From NCBI GenBank assembly GCA_016125385.1, contig WGLV01000006.1, positions 1 through 64,000 of the forward strand: a DNA stretch of 64,000 nt. The letters are read 5' to 3'. Below are positions 45,280 through 52,816 of this stretch, in pieces (the first letter of the stretch is position 1; every line of letters begins with the position of its first letter). The notes beneath the pieces were generated by a model. That model saw nothing but the letters and a program-made list of their open reading frames with translations. It had not been told where the DNA came from and searched no databases. Made by a program: the position numbers and the translations under genes. This DNA is from a bacterium. Lineage in GTDB: Bacteria > Hinthialibacterota > Hinthialibacteria > Hinthialibacterales > Hinthialibacteraceae.

Positions 45280-46674
45280 ATGCCTCGATCCAGCCGCCAG
45301 GACGCCCTGTTTGAAGAACCCGATGGTTTCGCGCCGGAAAGCGCCCTCGCGCCCGATGCGCCTCTCGCCGAGCGTTGCCGCCCCGCCGCGCTTGAAGCCT
45401 ACGTGGGGCAGGATGCGATTCTGGGGCCGGGGCGTCCCCTGCGCAAGGCGATTGAAGACGATCGCGTCCCCTCAATGATCTTGTGGGGGCCGCCCGGCAG
45501 TGGAAAAACCACCCTCGCCCGTCTGGTGGCGCGCCTCACCCGCTCCGAGTTTCTCCAGCTCTCCGCCACCAGCAGCGGAACCAAAGACCTGCGCGCCGTC
45601 GTTGAACGAGCCGAACTCAGCCGCCGAGCCGGGCGTAAGACGATCCTCTTTATCGACGAAATCCATCGCTGGAACAAATCCCAGCAGGACGCCCTGCTTC
45701 CGCACGTCGAATCGGGGTTGGTGATTCTGATCGGCGCCACGACGGAAAACCCCTCGTTTGAAGTCAACGCCGCGCTTTTGTCGCGGTGTACGGTCTACAC
45801 CCTCGCGCCGCTCGGCGAAGTCGCGCTCACCGCCGTCCTGAGCCGCGCCATCGGGTTCCTCGCGGAGGAGGGCTGCGTCATCGAAGCCGAGCCCGAGGCC
45901 CTCTCGCGCATCGCCGCCGCCTCGCATGGCGACGCCCGCGCCGCGCTGAACGCGCTGGAGGGCGCCGCGCGTTTTATCGCGCCCGAGGGCGGCGTGATTC
46001 GCCTGACCGCCGAGTCGCTCGCCGAAGCGCTGCAAGACAAGCGCATGCTGTACGATAAGTCGGGCGAAGAACATTACAACGTGATCTCCGCTTTCCACAA
46101 ATCGATGCGCGGTTCCGATCCGCAGGCCGCGCTCTATTGGCTGGCGCGCATGATGGAATCGGGCGAAGACCCGCTGTACGCCGCGCGCCGCATGGTCCGC
46201 TTCGCCAGTGAAGACGTTGGCCTCGCAGACCCGAACGCCTTGCTGATCGCCATCGCGGCGCGCGATTCATATCACATGCTGGGCAGCCCCGAAGGCGAAC
46301 TGGCGCTGGCTCAGGCCGCTGTTTATCTCGCCTGCGCGCCCAAGAGTAACTCGCTCTACAAGGCCTATGGCGAGGCGATGGCGGCGGTGAAACAGCGCGG
46401 CTACCTGCCCGTTCCGCTGCATATCCGCAACGCGCCCACCAAGCTGATGGACGGCCTCGGGTATGGAAAGGGCTACCAGTACGCCCACGATTTCGACCAT
46501 GCCTACGTCGCACAGGATTACCTGCCAGATCCGTTGCGGGGGAGCAGGTTTTATGAGCCCGCCGATCGCGGCTATGAGGCGAAGATCAAAGAGCGCATGG
46601 ACTTCTGGCGCAAACTCGCCGAAGCCAATCAGCCCGCCGCGAATCCGGATTCCGAAAAGAAAAAGGGCGAATAA
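45280..46674 (+). CDS. rarA: Replication-associated recombination protein A (AAA+ ATPase)
   Basis: A 464-residue clamp-loader-like ATPase that acts at stalled replication forks. Walker A WGPPGSGKTT (69-78), Walker B FIDEIHR (D126-E127), sensor 'IGATTENPSFEVNAALLSR' and the C-terminal tetramer domain ('NVISAFHKSMRGSDPQAALYW', 'ASEDVGLADPNAL') are all present. Normal length. Divergent from the YIP1 gene; ends 42 bp before a dispersed repeat. Confidence 0.96.
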   Translation: MPRSSRQDALFEEPDGFAPESALAPDAPLAERCRPAALEAYVGQDAILGPGRPLRKAIEDDRVPSMILWGPPGSGKTTLARLVARLTRSEFLQLSATSSGTKDLRAVVERAELSRRAGRKTILFIDEIHRWNKSQQDALLPHVESGLVILIGATTENPSFEVNAALLSRCTVYTLAPLGEVALTAVLSRAIGFLAEEGCVIEAEPEALSRIAAASHGDARAALNALEGAARFIAPEGGVIRLTAESLAEALQDKRMLYDKSGEEHYNVISAFHKSMRGSDPQAALYWLARMMESGEDPLYAARRMVRFASEDVGLADPNALLIAIAARDSYHMLGSPEGELALAQAAVYLACAPKSNSLYKAYGEAMAAVKQRGYLPVPLHIRNAPTKLMDGLGYGKGYQYAHDFDHAYVAQDYLPDPLRGSRFYEPADRGYEAKIKERMDFWRKLAEANQPAANPDSEKKKGE

Positions 46675-46715
46675 TCAGGAGAAAAATAATTCTCAAAAGA
46701 TACACGTGGATGGAT

Positions 46716-46801
46716 GGCGCCCCGCAGGGTGATACGTTTACAAGCGAATGAGACGAATTGCGGAGCGTCTCCTGAGCGGGAAAAGTTTTACTCAAGGGCG
46801 C
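46716..46801. repeat. 86-bp palindromic dispersed repeat, copy 2
   Basis: Same length and order of blocks as 35154-35239. Shared blocks include CAAGCGAATGAGAC, GCGGAGCGTCTCCTGAGCGG and AAAAGTTTTAC-CAAGGGCGC. Outer arms GCGCCC/GGGCGC are perfect here. It lies between rarA and birA. Confidence 0.8.
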
Positions 46802-46848
46802 GTCAAGCAATCACAAGATAATTTTGAAAAAACCTTGGATTATTCTAC

Positions 46849-47868
46849 ATGCAACCGATCAATCCCTCTGACTTGAACTGCGCTTGCGGTTCCGAAGATA
46901 AAACCCTTGCCATGCGATTTCTGATGGAGCGCCCTCTCCAGCCTGCGCGTCTCGAAGAGATCGCCCGCGCCGCGCGCCTGACGCTGGAAGAAGCCGCTCT
47001 CGCGCTGGCCGAATTGTTGATGGAGAACGCGTCGCTGATTTCGCCCGCGCCGGAGACCTTCGCGTATCAGCCTGATGACCAGTCGCTGCATCCCGACGCC
47101 GTCGCCGCGAGCCTCGCCACGCGCTGGTGGGGCCATCAGGTGTGGCACGGCGCCGAGATCGCCTCCACCATCGACGTCGCCCGCCGCCTGCTCGAATCGC
47201 CGCAGGCGCACGGCCTGTTGGTTTGCGCCGATAGCCAGACTTCGGGGCGCGGCCGCCAGGGTGCCGCGTGGAACTCGCCGCGCGGCAAAGACCTGCTGCT
47301 GACCTTTCTCGTTCGCCTGCGCGACTGGAACCCGCCCGCGTCGCTGTTGTCGCTTTACGCGGCGGGGGGCGTCGTCAAGGCGCTGGTCGATTCGTTCGGC
47401 GTCGACGCGCGCATCAAGTGGCCCAACGACGTGATCGTGGATGGCAAAAAACTGGGCGGCGTACTGGTTGAACGCGTCCCCGAGCACAACCTTGCGATGG
47501 TCAGCCTCGGTCTCAACGTGTTGAGCGGTCCCGCCGACTGGCCCGGCGCCTTGCGCCGCGAGGCGGTCTCGCTCGCGTCGCTTGATGGCGCCGAGTGGAG
47601 CCGCCGCGCCGTGCTGATCGAACTGGGCCGCGCGTGGGAAACGCTGTGGGACGAGGCCTCCCGCGACGGCGGCGAGTGTGTGTTGCGCGTTTGGCGCGAG
47701 CGATCCGCCACGGCGGGCCGCCGGGTGTCGCTCATCCATCGCGAGCGTGAGTACGCCGGTGTGGCGGAAGACATCGACTTGCAGGGCCGCCTGCGCCTGC
47801 GCCTCGACGACGGCGCCGCGCTGACCCTCCCCGCCGAAGAAGCCCATCGCCTCCGCCTGGCGGAGTGA
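46849..47868 (+). CDS. birA: Biotin-protein ligase (BirA) with N-terminal HTH-like domain
   Basis: A 339-residue enzyme that activates biotin and attaches it to carrier proteins. Catalytic motifs are the biotinyl-AMP loop 'SGRGRQGAAWNSP', 'KWPNDVIVDGKKLGGVLVE' and 'GLGLNV'-type 'SLGLNVLS'. A C-terminal SH3-like domain ends the protein ('GVAEDIDLQGRLRLRLDDG'). The first ~70 residues form a small helical domain that could be a winged-helix repressor ('LEEIARAARLTLEEAALAL'), as in bifunctional BirA. No biotin genes are adjacent. Confidence 0.93.
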   Translation: MQPINPSDLNCACGSEDKTLAMRFLMERPLQPARLEEIARAARLTLEEAALALAELLMENASLISPAPETFAYQPDDQSLHPDAVAASLATRWWGHQVWHGAEIASTIDVARRLLESPQAHGLLVCADSQTSGRGRQGAAWNSPRGKDLLLTFLVRLRDWNPPASLLSLYAAGGVVKALVDSFGVDARIKWPNDVIVDGKKLGGVLVERVPEHNLAMVSLGLNVLSGPADWPGALRREAVSLASLDGAEWSRRAVLIELGRAWETLWDEASRDGGECVLRVWRERSATAGRRVSLIHREREYAGVAEDIDLQGRLRLRLDDGAALTLPAEEAHRLRLAE

Positions 47869-47935
47869 TGGAAATTGGATGAATTACGTGGACATGATCG
47901 CTATAGAATGAGATAAACGCGAATGGAGGCACGCA

Positions 47936-48133
47936 TTGCCCCGCAAGGTCCGTGATTTGATTAAAGAATTGGAACAAGCTGGATTCGTTGATTGAGGTGG
48001 AAAAGGAAGCCACCTGAATTTTGTGCATCCAAGCGTTTTTAAGCCAGTAACAATATCCGGGCGTTTAGGGGACGATGCACTGCAATATCAAGAGAAAGCC
48101 GTTCGGTTGGCGATTGAGGAGTCGAAAAAATGA
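47936..48133 (+). pseudogene. hicA: HicA toxin gene with an in-frame TGA
   Basis: Reads as a 65-residue HicA (double-stranded-RNA-binding-fold mRNA nuclease) with one stop: 'RKVRDLIKELEQAGFVD' then TGA (47993-47995), then 'GGKGSHLNFVHPSVFKPVTI'. The catalytic His of G-S-H lies after the stop. The expected residue at the stop is Arg, so CGA to TGA explains it. TTG at 47936 has GGAGG 6 nt upstream. The end overlaps the hicB ATG (ATGA), so operon order is intact. The toxin is most likely dead unless the TGA is read through. Confidence 0.8.
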
Positions 48134-48369
48134 CCAAGGGCGACCGGTATGTGAAATTGGTGGAGTGGTCTGACGAAGACGCCTGTTTTATAGGTATCTG
48201 TCCGGAATTATTTTATGGAGGCTTTCACGGTCATGAAGCCGAGGCCGTGTTCTCTGAACTCCGCCGTATTGTAGAAGAGACCGTCGAACTGTATGAACGC
48301 GATGGCAAGCCGCTTCCCATTCCCATGTCGGGCCGCGAATTCGTCAACGCCATGCAGGAACTTGTATGA
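48130..48369 (+). CDS. hicB: HicB-type antitoxin
   Basis: A 79-residue HicB-family protein with the partial RNase H-like fold: 'WSDEDACFIGICPELFYGGFHG' and then 'VEETVELYERDGKPLPIP'. The normal role is to bind HicA and repress the operon. It is intact while the preceding hicA carries a nonsense mutation, a stable way to keep an orphan antitoxin. Confidence 0.82.
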   Translation: MTKGDRYVKLVEWSDEDACFIGICPELFYGGFHGHEAEAVFSELRRIVEETVELYERDGKPLPIPMSGREFVNAMQELV

Positions 48370-48495
48370 ACGATGGATGCTGAAATTGGATTGAAGCGGC
48401 GCCTGGTTGGTTTGATGAACGAAATTAAAACGGTTCGCTTCGCGTTCGTTAGAAAATTCGGCTTATATGCCGCTCTCGAATGTTGAGCGGATGTG

Positions 48496-48669
48496 ATGCG
48501 TTTTTGGGGTGGATGAAAGTACCGGCTCCGCCGTCGCGCAATGGTTGCGTAAACAGGGGCGCGAAGTCTGTTCTGTTTTTGAAGTCACCCGCGTAGCGAA
48601 AGATGGTGACTTCATCCCGAAAGCGTTTCTGGAGAATTGGATCCTGATATCGAATGACAAGAATTTTCG
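48496..48669 (+). pseudogene. DUF5615 PIN-like toxin remnant
   Basis: From 48508 the plus strand encodes 'VDESTGSAVAQWLRKQG' and 'ENWILISNDKNF', the two acidic cores of DUF5615 PIN-like nucleases (D-E at the start, N-D-K-D-F near the end). The expected start 'M-R-F-L' is present at 48496 but out of frame by one base, with an extra base in TTTTTGGGG. After D-K-N-F the frame leaves the family and runs into unrelated sequence. So the gene is frameshifted at the 5' end and cut at the 3' end. No DUF433 partner is visible. The rest of 48370-48784 holds no supported gene. Confidence 0.55.
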
Positions 48670-48751
48670 CCCGTCACCCGTTCCCTTGATGTATCCGTCT
48701 AGCGCTCCCGCCTCCATTCACCCTCACGGTCATTCGTGTATTCTGATTTAT

Positions 48752-48760
48752 TGTTACTAT
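48752..48760 (+). promoter_or_regulatory. Extended -10 element before the 48785 gene
   Basis: TGTTACTAT (TGN-TACTAT), 25 bp before the start codon and followed by GGGGAG as ribosome-binding site. The -35 candidate TTCGTG, 16 nt away, is poor, consistent with an extended -10 promoter. Confidence 0.4.
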
Positions 48761-48784
48761 TTCGCTTCGCTGGGGAGATGAATC

Positions 48785-49981
48785 ATGCTGCATCGCCACG
48801 CCCTGATCGCCTGTTTCGTCATGCTGGTAGCGTTTCCGGCGCTGGCCGCGCCGCCTGAAGTCCCTCGCGTCGATGGCGTGGTTCCGTTGGATCCTCAGCC
48901 TGAAGCCGGCGATCCCGCGATGATCTGGTATGACGATTTCGACGGCCCCGCCCGATCCTATCCCGAGTCGAACGGCCCGCTGGTTGACGCCGAAGCCTAT
49001 GGCGGTTCGGGGCGTTCGCTGCTCAACCATTATCCCAAAGGATCGCGCGGCGAGGGCGGGCGCAAGATCTTTTTCGGCGACTCACCCGCCTATAAACCCG
49101 TCCGGGCGGGTGAAAAGTTTGAAGACGTTTATTGGCGCATCTACCTCAAGATGCAATACGGCTGGACGGGCGGCGGCCCGGCCAAACTCTCCCGCGCCAC
49201 CAGCCTCGTTTCATCCAACTGGGCTCAGTCGATGATCTCCCACGTCTGGAGCAGCGGAGAATCGCTGACGCTCGATCCGGCTTCCGGCGTGGTCAATGGC
49301 GAAGTGGTTACCACCAGATATAATGATTTCGACAACCTCCACTGGCTTGGCAACAAACCCGTGTCGCGTTTCAAAATCTTCAGCGCCGAAGAATCGGGCC
49401 GCTGGGTCTGCGTCGAGGCGCACGCCCGTCTCAACACGCCAGGCGAAAAAGACGGTCTCAACCAGCTCTGGATCGACGGCCGCCTCGAAGCCGAACGCGT
49501 CAATCTCGATTGGCGCGGGACCTATGATGAATACGGGATCAACGCCGTCTTTCTGGAAGCCTACTGGAACGACGGTTCACCGGTTACGCAGGATCGCTGG
49601 ATCGACAACTTCGTCGTGTCAACCCATCCCATCGGGCCGGTCACCTGTTCCACCAATCCAACATTGATCAGAACGCCCTATCGGGGAGACGGCTCGCTCG
49701 CCGCGTGGCGGGTGGAGATCGCCGAAGATGAAAACGGCTCGGGCGTTGTGTGGCGTTCCGCTGACGTAACGAACTCGGAACGAGTGGATGTGAACGAACA
49801 GAACGGCGAGTTCGTCGGAACTCACGCGGGCGAGACGCGGCTTAAACCCGCTGGCGTCTACTTCTGCCGAATCCGCCAGCAATCCGATTCGGGCGAGTGG
49901 TCGGCGTGGAGCGAATGGCATCAGCCCTTCAAAACCGAACCCGCCGGAACCCGCATCGGCGCCTGGGGCCTCCTGCGCTGA
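48785..49981 (+). CDS. Secreted protein, polysaccharide-lyase/lectin-like, W-x-L tail
   Basis: A 398-residue protein with a signal peptide ('LIACFVMLVAFPALA'). The body ('IWYDDFDGPARSYPE', 'VYWRIYLKMQYGWTGGGPAKL', 'WVCVEAHARLNTPGEKDGLNQLWIDG') has the wording of jelly-roll polysaccharide lyases and lectin-like glucanase folds (W..E...kln....dG....WiDG). The last ~100 residues form a fibronectin/Ig-like domain ('GVYFCRIRQQSDSGEWSAWSEWH'). It ends 'RIGAWGLLR'. Substrate unknown. The final ~30 bp plus a few bases after the stop are duplicated at 50783, beyond the MntA/HepT cassette. Confidence 0.68.
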   Translation: MLHRHALIACFVMLVAFPALAAPPEVPRVDGVVPLDPQPEAGDPAMIWYDDFDGPARSYPESNGPLVDAEAYGGSGRSLLNHYPKGSRGEGGRKIFFGDSPAYKPVRAGEKFEDVYWRIYLKMQYGWTGGGPAKLSRATSLVSSNWAQSMISHVWSSGESLTLDPASGVVNGEVVTTRYNDFDNLHWLGNKPVSRFKIFSAEESGRWVCVEAHARLNTPGEKDGLNQLWIDGRLEAERVNLDWRGTYDEYGINAVFLEAYWNDGSPVTQDRWIDNFVVSTHPIGPVTCSTNPTLIRTPYRGDGSLAAWRVEIAEDENGSGVVWRSADVTNSERVDVNEQNGEFVGTHAGETRLKPAGVYFCRIRQQSDSGEWSAWSEWHQPFKTEPAGTRIGAWGLLR

Positions 49982-49989
49982 GATGTGCG
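49951..49989. repeat. Left copy of direct repeat flanking the MntA/HepT cassette
   Basis: Contains the end of the 48785 gene, from CCGCATCGGCGCCTGGGGCC through its TGA stop to GATGTGCG. It matches 50783-50821 over 39 bp with a couple of differences. Confidence 0.9.
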
Positions 49990-50057
49990 CGATGCAAAAA
50001 AACATTTGGAAAGAGTCCAGGCGAAATCGAACGTTCCCCTGACGGTTAATTGACTTG

Positions 50058-50063
50058 TATAAT
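50058..50063 (+). promoter_or_regulatory. -10 element of the MntA/HepT cassette
   Basis: TATAAT, preceded by TTGACTTG. The -35 is unclear; TTCCCC 18 nt upstream is weak. It lies 64 bp before the mntA start and inside the cassette, so the cassette carries its own promoter. Confidence 0.4.
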
Positions 50064-50126
50064 AGTTATGGAAATCGAGCGGTGATTTTTCATCATTTTT
50101 TCCGCTAAACAGGGGAACCAAAGCCG

Positions 50127-50435
50127 ATGGTCGAGTCAAAGCGTGAAATTTTTCATGTTCTCGAACGGAACCGGGCGCGGCTCAAGGCGCTTGGCGTCAA
50201 GCGAATCGGTTTATTCGGATCGTTCGTCCGCGATGAAAATCGCCCTGATAGCGACGTGGATTTCCTCGTCGAATTTGAGCGGGGGATGAAGTCGTTTGAT
50301 AGTTTTATGGAGTTGTATTTTCTTCTGGAAGAAGAGACGCACCGCAAAATTGAGCTGGTGACGCTGGAATCGCTCAGTCCCCATCTCGGGCCTCACATTC
50401 TTCGGGAGGTTGAATATGTCTCCCTCGCCGCTTGA
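50127..50435 (+). CDS. mntA: MntA-type nucleotidyltransferase antitoxin
   Basis: A 102-residue minimal nucleotidyltransferase. The motif G-S-F-V-R (residues 30-34) followed by D-S-D-V-D is the MNT catalytic centre that adds AMP to HepT and blocks it. The rest ('MELYFLLEEETHRKIELVT') fits the family. It overlaps hepT by 20 bp, and a GGGAGG box for hepT lies within its coding end. Intact. Confidence 0.88.
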   Translation: MVESKREIFHVLERNRARLKALGVKRIGLFGSFVRDENRPDSDVDFLVEFERGMKSFDSFMELYFLLEEETHRKIELVTLESLSPHLGPHILREVEYVSLAA

Positions 50436-50770
50436 ATTTCTTCGGCATATTCTTGATGAGACGGATTACCTGATTGAAGCAAAAAAAGATAACGAAAGAC
50501 GATTTCCTGAATGATGCGACTCTTCGCCGCGCATTTGTACGCAGCATCGAAATCATTGGCGAGGCCGCCAAAAAAATCCCCACCGAATTAAAGAACCGCT
50601 ATCCCGATGTGAAGTGGAAATACATCGCGGGGATGAGAGACCGGTTGATCCATCATTATTTTGGTGTGGATTATGAGATCGCCTGGGATGTCGTTGAAAA
50701 CAGAATTCCTGACCTGCGTGAAACCGTGATGCTGATCGTATCGCGTGAAAACGCGGATAATCTAAAGTAA
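50416..50770 (+). pseudogene. hepT: HepT-type HEPN toxin, frameshifted
   Basis: Starts at ATG 50416 with GGGAGG 7 nt upstream: '[21 protein letters not shown]'. After the A7 run (50481-50487) the reading frame goes to a stop, while the +1 frame continues the family: '[20 protein letters not shown]', then '[20 protein letters not shown]', with the HEPN active-site R-x4-H-x-Y. Taking one A out of the run restores a normal HepT of about 117 residues. The toxin is thus inactive as sequenced, or phase-variable, or the run is misread. Confidence 0.8.
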
Positions 50771-50782
50771 GCGTTTTTTGAT

Positions 50783-50821
50783 CCGCATCCGCGCCTGGGG
50801 CCTCCTGCGCTGAGATGAGCG
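50783..50821. repeat. Right copy of direct repeat flanking the MntA/HepT cassette
   Basis: Repeats 49951-49989: same GCGCCTGGGGCCTCCTGCGC core, same TGA stop, same GATG-GCG after it. It encodes I-R-A-W-G-L-L-R-stop with no gene in front, 12 bp after the hepT stop. Confidence 0.9.
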
Positions 50822-50830
50822 GGCGCCGCG

Positions 50831-51805
50831 TTACGGCTGAATGATGGGTGAGCCGCTGGCCCATTCAACCTTGGCCCACGAGAGCCGCCAGGTTTTCCCC
50901 TGATCGTTGTTCCCCTGATAAAACAGATACATCGCGCCGTCGTCATCCGTGAACAGATACGGGTGGCCCGATTCGCTGGAGTTCCACTCGTCCGGCTTGC
51001 CATTGGGCAACACCGGTTGATCTGAAATCCGCGTCCAGTGAACGCCGTCTTCGCTGACCGCGCAGCCGATCTGTTGAGGTTTGTTGTTATAGGCTCCGGC
51101 GTAAAACATATAGAGTTTTCCGTTATGAACGCATAACGCCGGCGCTTCGATGCAGTCCTGCTCCCAGTCCAGTTCGGGCTTGAGAATGGGACCGTCTCCC
51201 AGTTGCGTCCAGGCGCTTCGGCTGAAATCCGAATCGAGCGGCGCCGCCGCCACGCCCAGCATCTGAATCTTCATCGCGGGGTCGCGTGTCGCGAAATACA
51301 ACAACAGCTGGTCTCCGAACGCGATGACGTCCGCGTCGATGGCTCGTCCCGCGTTCCATTCTCCTTCCGGTGAAAAGATCGGGTTGCTTGCGTCGCGCTC
51401 GAAATGGACTCCGTCATCGGAGACGGCGTGGCAGATAGCGTCGTGGCGGCCGTTGCCATACGTCTGATAAAACAGATGTACGCGTCCGTTATGCACCAGG
51501 GCGCCCGGCGCCGCGATGCCTTTCTTTTCGGCTGTGTCCGGCAGGCCATACAATTCACCGGCTTTTTCCCAATGCAACAGGTCTTCGCTTTGCGCGATTC
51601 CGATACTCCATCCGTCAGGTTCCCGGCCGTCCTGAAACGGCGGCAGCGAATAGTACATAAAATAGCGCCCGTCGAAATGAACGACCGCCGGGTCTTTTGA
51701 AAACGGCTTGCCCCGCGACTCGTCGGCATATCGCATGGAACCGCTCTCCGCCAGCGGCGCGGCCAACAGCGCCGCGGTCAGAATCAGAATTTGTATGAAT
51801 GCCAT
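50831..51805 (-). CDS. Secreted GH43-like five-bladed beta-propeller glycosidase
   Basis: A 324-residue exported protein with a signal peptide ('FIQILILTAALLAAPLAES'). Propeller blades show 'FSKDPAVVHFDGRYFMYYS', 'GIAAPGALVHNGRVHLFYQTY', 'IEAPALCVHNGKLYMFYAG' and 'SGHPYLFTDDDGAMYLFYQG'. These are the 'D-P-x-v...g.yyl' repeats of GH43/GH117-type enzymes; the first D (in KDPAVV) and E (in IEAP) are at the usual catalytic positions. Likely trims plant or microbial polysaccharides outside the cell. AAGGGAGA precedes the ATG. Single gene. Confidence 0.78.
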   Translation of the reverse strand: MAFIQILILTAALLAAPLAESGSMRYADESRGKPFSKDPAVVHFDGRYFMYYSLPPFQDGREPDGWSIGIAQSEDLLHWEKAGELYGLPDTAEKKGIAAPGALVHNGRVHLFYQTYGNGRHDAICHAVSDDGVHFERDASNPIFSPEGEWNAGRAIDADVIAFGDQLLLYFATRDPAMKIQMLGVAAAPLDSDFSRSAWTQLGDGPILKPELDWEQDCIEAPALCVHNGKLYMFYAGAYNNKPQQIGCAVSEDGVHWTRISDQPVLPNGKPDEWNSSESGHPYLFTDDDGAMYLFYQGNNDQGKTWRLSWAKVEWASGSPIIQP

Positions 51806-51932
51806 CCGCGATCTCCCTTAATTGATGATGTTTCGCGCAAATTATGAGAAAAATTGGGAAAAAAGGCGAGCGCTATGTTGTGACATGACGGCGGCGGAGT
51901 TTCTATCGCGGATGATGCGGAGCAGGGCAAGG

Positions 51933-52511
51933 TTATCTCCCGTGACGCTGAATCAGCCCTCGGCTGTTGAGGCCGTTGGTCACGTTAAAGTCGTAAAACA
52001 GAATCGTCTTCCCTCGTACCACTCCGCCCGTGACCGTATCGTAGGGAAACTCCAGCGTATTCGGCCCGATCGATGAGATCATCCAGGTGACTTGCTCCGG
52101 ATGATTGAGGCTGTTCCAGAACATGGTGGCTGGTTGGTGGTTTTCATCGATTTCTTTCAGAATGTTCCAATTATAAAACCAGTAACCATGATCGTGTGAA
52201 AACGGCGATTCGCCCGTCCCGCCGCTCAGATAGGCGACCGGCGTGGTGAACTGATAGAGATTGGTGACGTGCGTCGGGCTGACCAGCGTTTGCGTCCCGC
52301 TGCTGGCCTGTACGGTGTCGGGCAGACCGTTCCAGTCGAGACGGTACATCTCCAGCGCGTCCTGTACGATGCGGATATCGGCTTGCGAACGCGCCACCTT
52401 CGATTTGATCATCGCGCCCTGCAGGTTGACGATCGCGATCGCGGCTAGGATGCCGATAATCGCCACCACCACAAGCAGTTCGATGAGCGTAAATCCGTCT
52501 CGTTTCATCAT
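51933..52511 (-). CDS. Type IV pilin/type II secretion pseudopilin-like protein
   Basis: A 192-residue protein with the prepilin motif near the start: 'KRDG|FTLIELLVVVAIIGILA', cleaved after Gly with Phe+1 and Glu+5. The hydrophobic helix is followed by a GspG-like 'KSKVARSQADIRIVQDALEMYRLDWNGLPD'. The C-terminal part is a variable beta domain, typical of substrate or pseudopilins. No pilus assembly genes are near. ATG at 52508 is an equal start. Confidence 0.88.
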   Translation of the reverse strand: MMKRDGFTLIELLVVVAIIGILAAIAIVNLQGAMIKSKVARSQADIRIVQDALEMYRLDWNGLPDTVQASSGTQTLVSPTHVTNLYQFTTPVAYLSGGTGESPFSHDHGYWFYNWNILKEIDENHQPATMFWNSLNHPEQVTWMISSIGPNTLEFPYDTVTGGVVRGKTILFYDFNVTNGLNSRGLIQRHGR

Positions 52512-52576
52512 GCGCTTTCAACGATCTTGAATCAGGCCCCTGCAAATACAGTTTATAATCTATAGCGGTTGTCAGA

Positions 52577-52675
52577 ATTACGTTCGTATTGGACCTTGGC
52601 ACAATCGCCGAAAATCACAAGGGAACGTGATTTTCGGCACGCTTAATCTGAAAGTAACTTTGGCAACAAATATAT
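52577..52675. repeat. Hairpin repeat family, copy A (99 bp)
   Basis: Core palindrome CGAAAATCAC-N8-GTGATTTTCG, with shared flanks TTGGACCTTGGC on the left and TAATCTGAA...AACAAATATA on the right. A copy of equal length lies at 54705-54803. A second smaller palindrome of the same form, ATCAC-N8-GTGAT, overlaps its right end (52674-52691). It sits in the divergent gap 52512-52816 between the pseudopilin and FG-GAP genes, with TATAAT at 52742-52747 downstream. No gene lies in the gap. Confidence 0.75.
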
Positions 52676-52816
52676 CACAAGGCGGCGTGATTCCACTCAA
52701 CAACAATTTGCGGTGACAACTTTTTACAGATCGCATATAGTTATAATTGGACTCAACTTCTCTGCTGAACCATAATCGATTGTCTATTCAGCCAAACTTT
52801 TTCAGGAGACTCCTCA

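Noticed and set aside
48130-48369. Idea that TGA is recoded in this organism, making hicA intact
   Set aside because: TGA is used as a normal stop by many genes here (for example the 48785 gene), and no other conserved gene has an internal TGA.
50416-50770. Programmed ribosomal frameshifting in hepT
   Set aside because: The needed shift is +1 on an A7 run; there is no known hepT precedent and no stimulatory structure is obvious. Homopolymer error or mutation is simpler.
49951-50821. Reading the 39-bp direct repeat as insertion-sequence inverted ends
   Set aside because: The copies are direct, not inverted, and no transposase lies between them.
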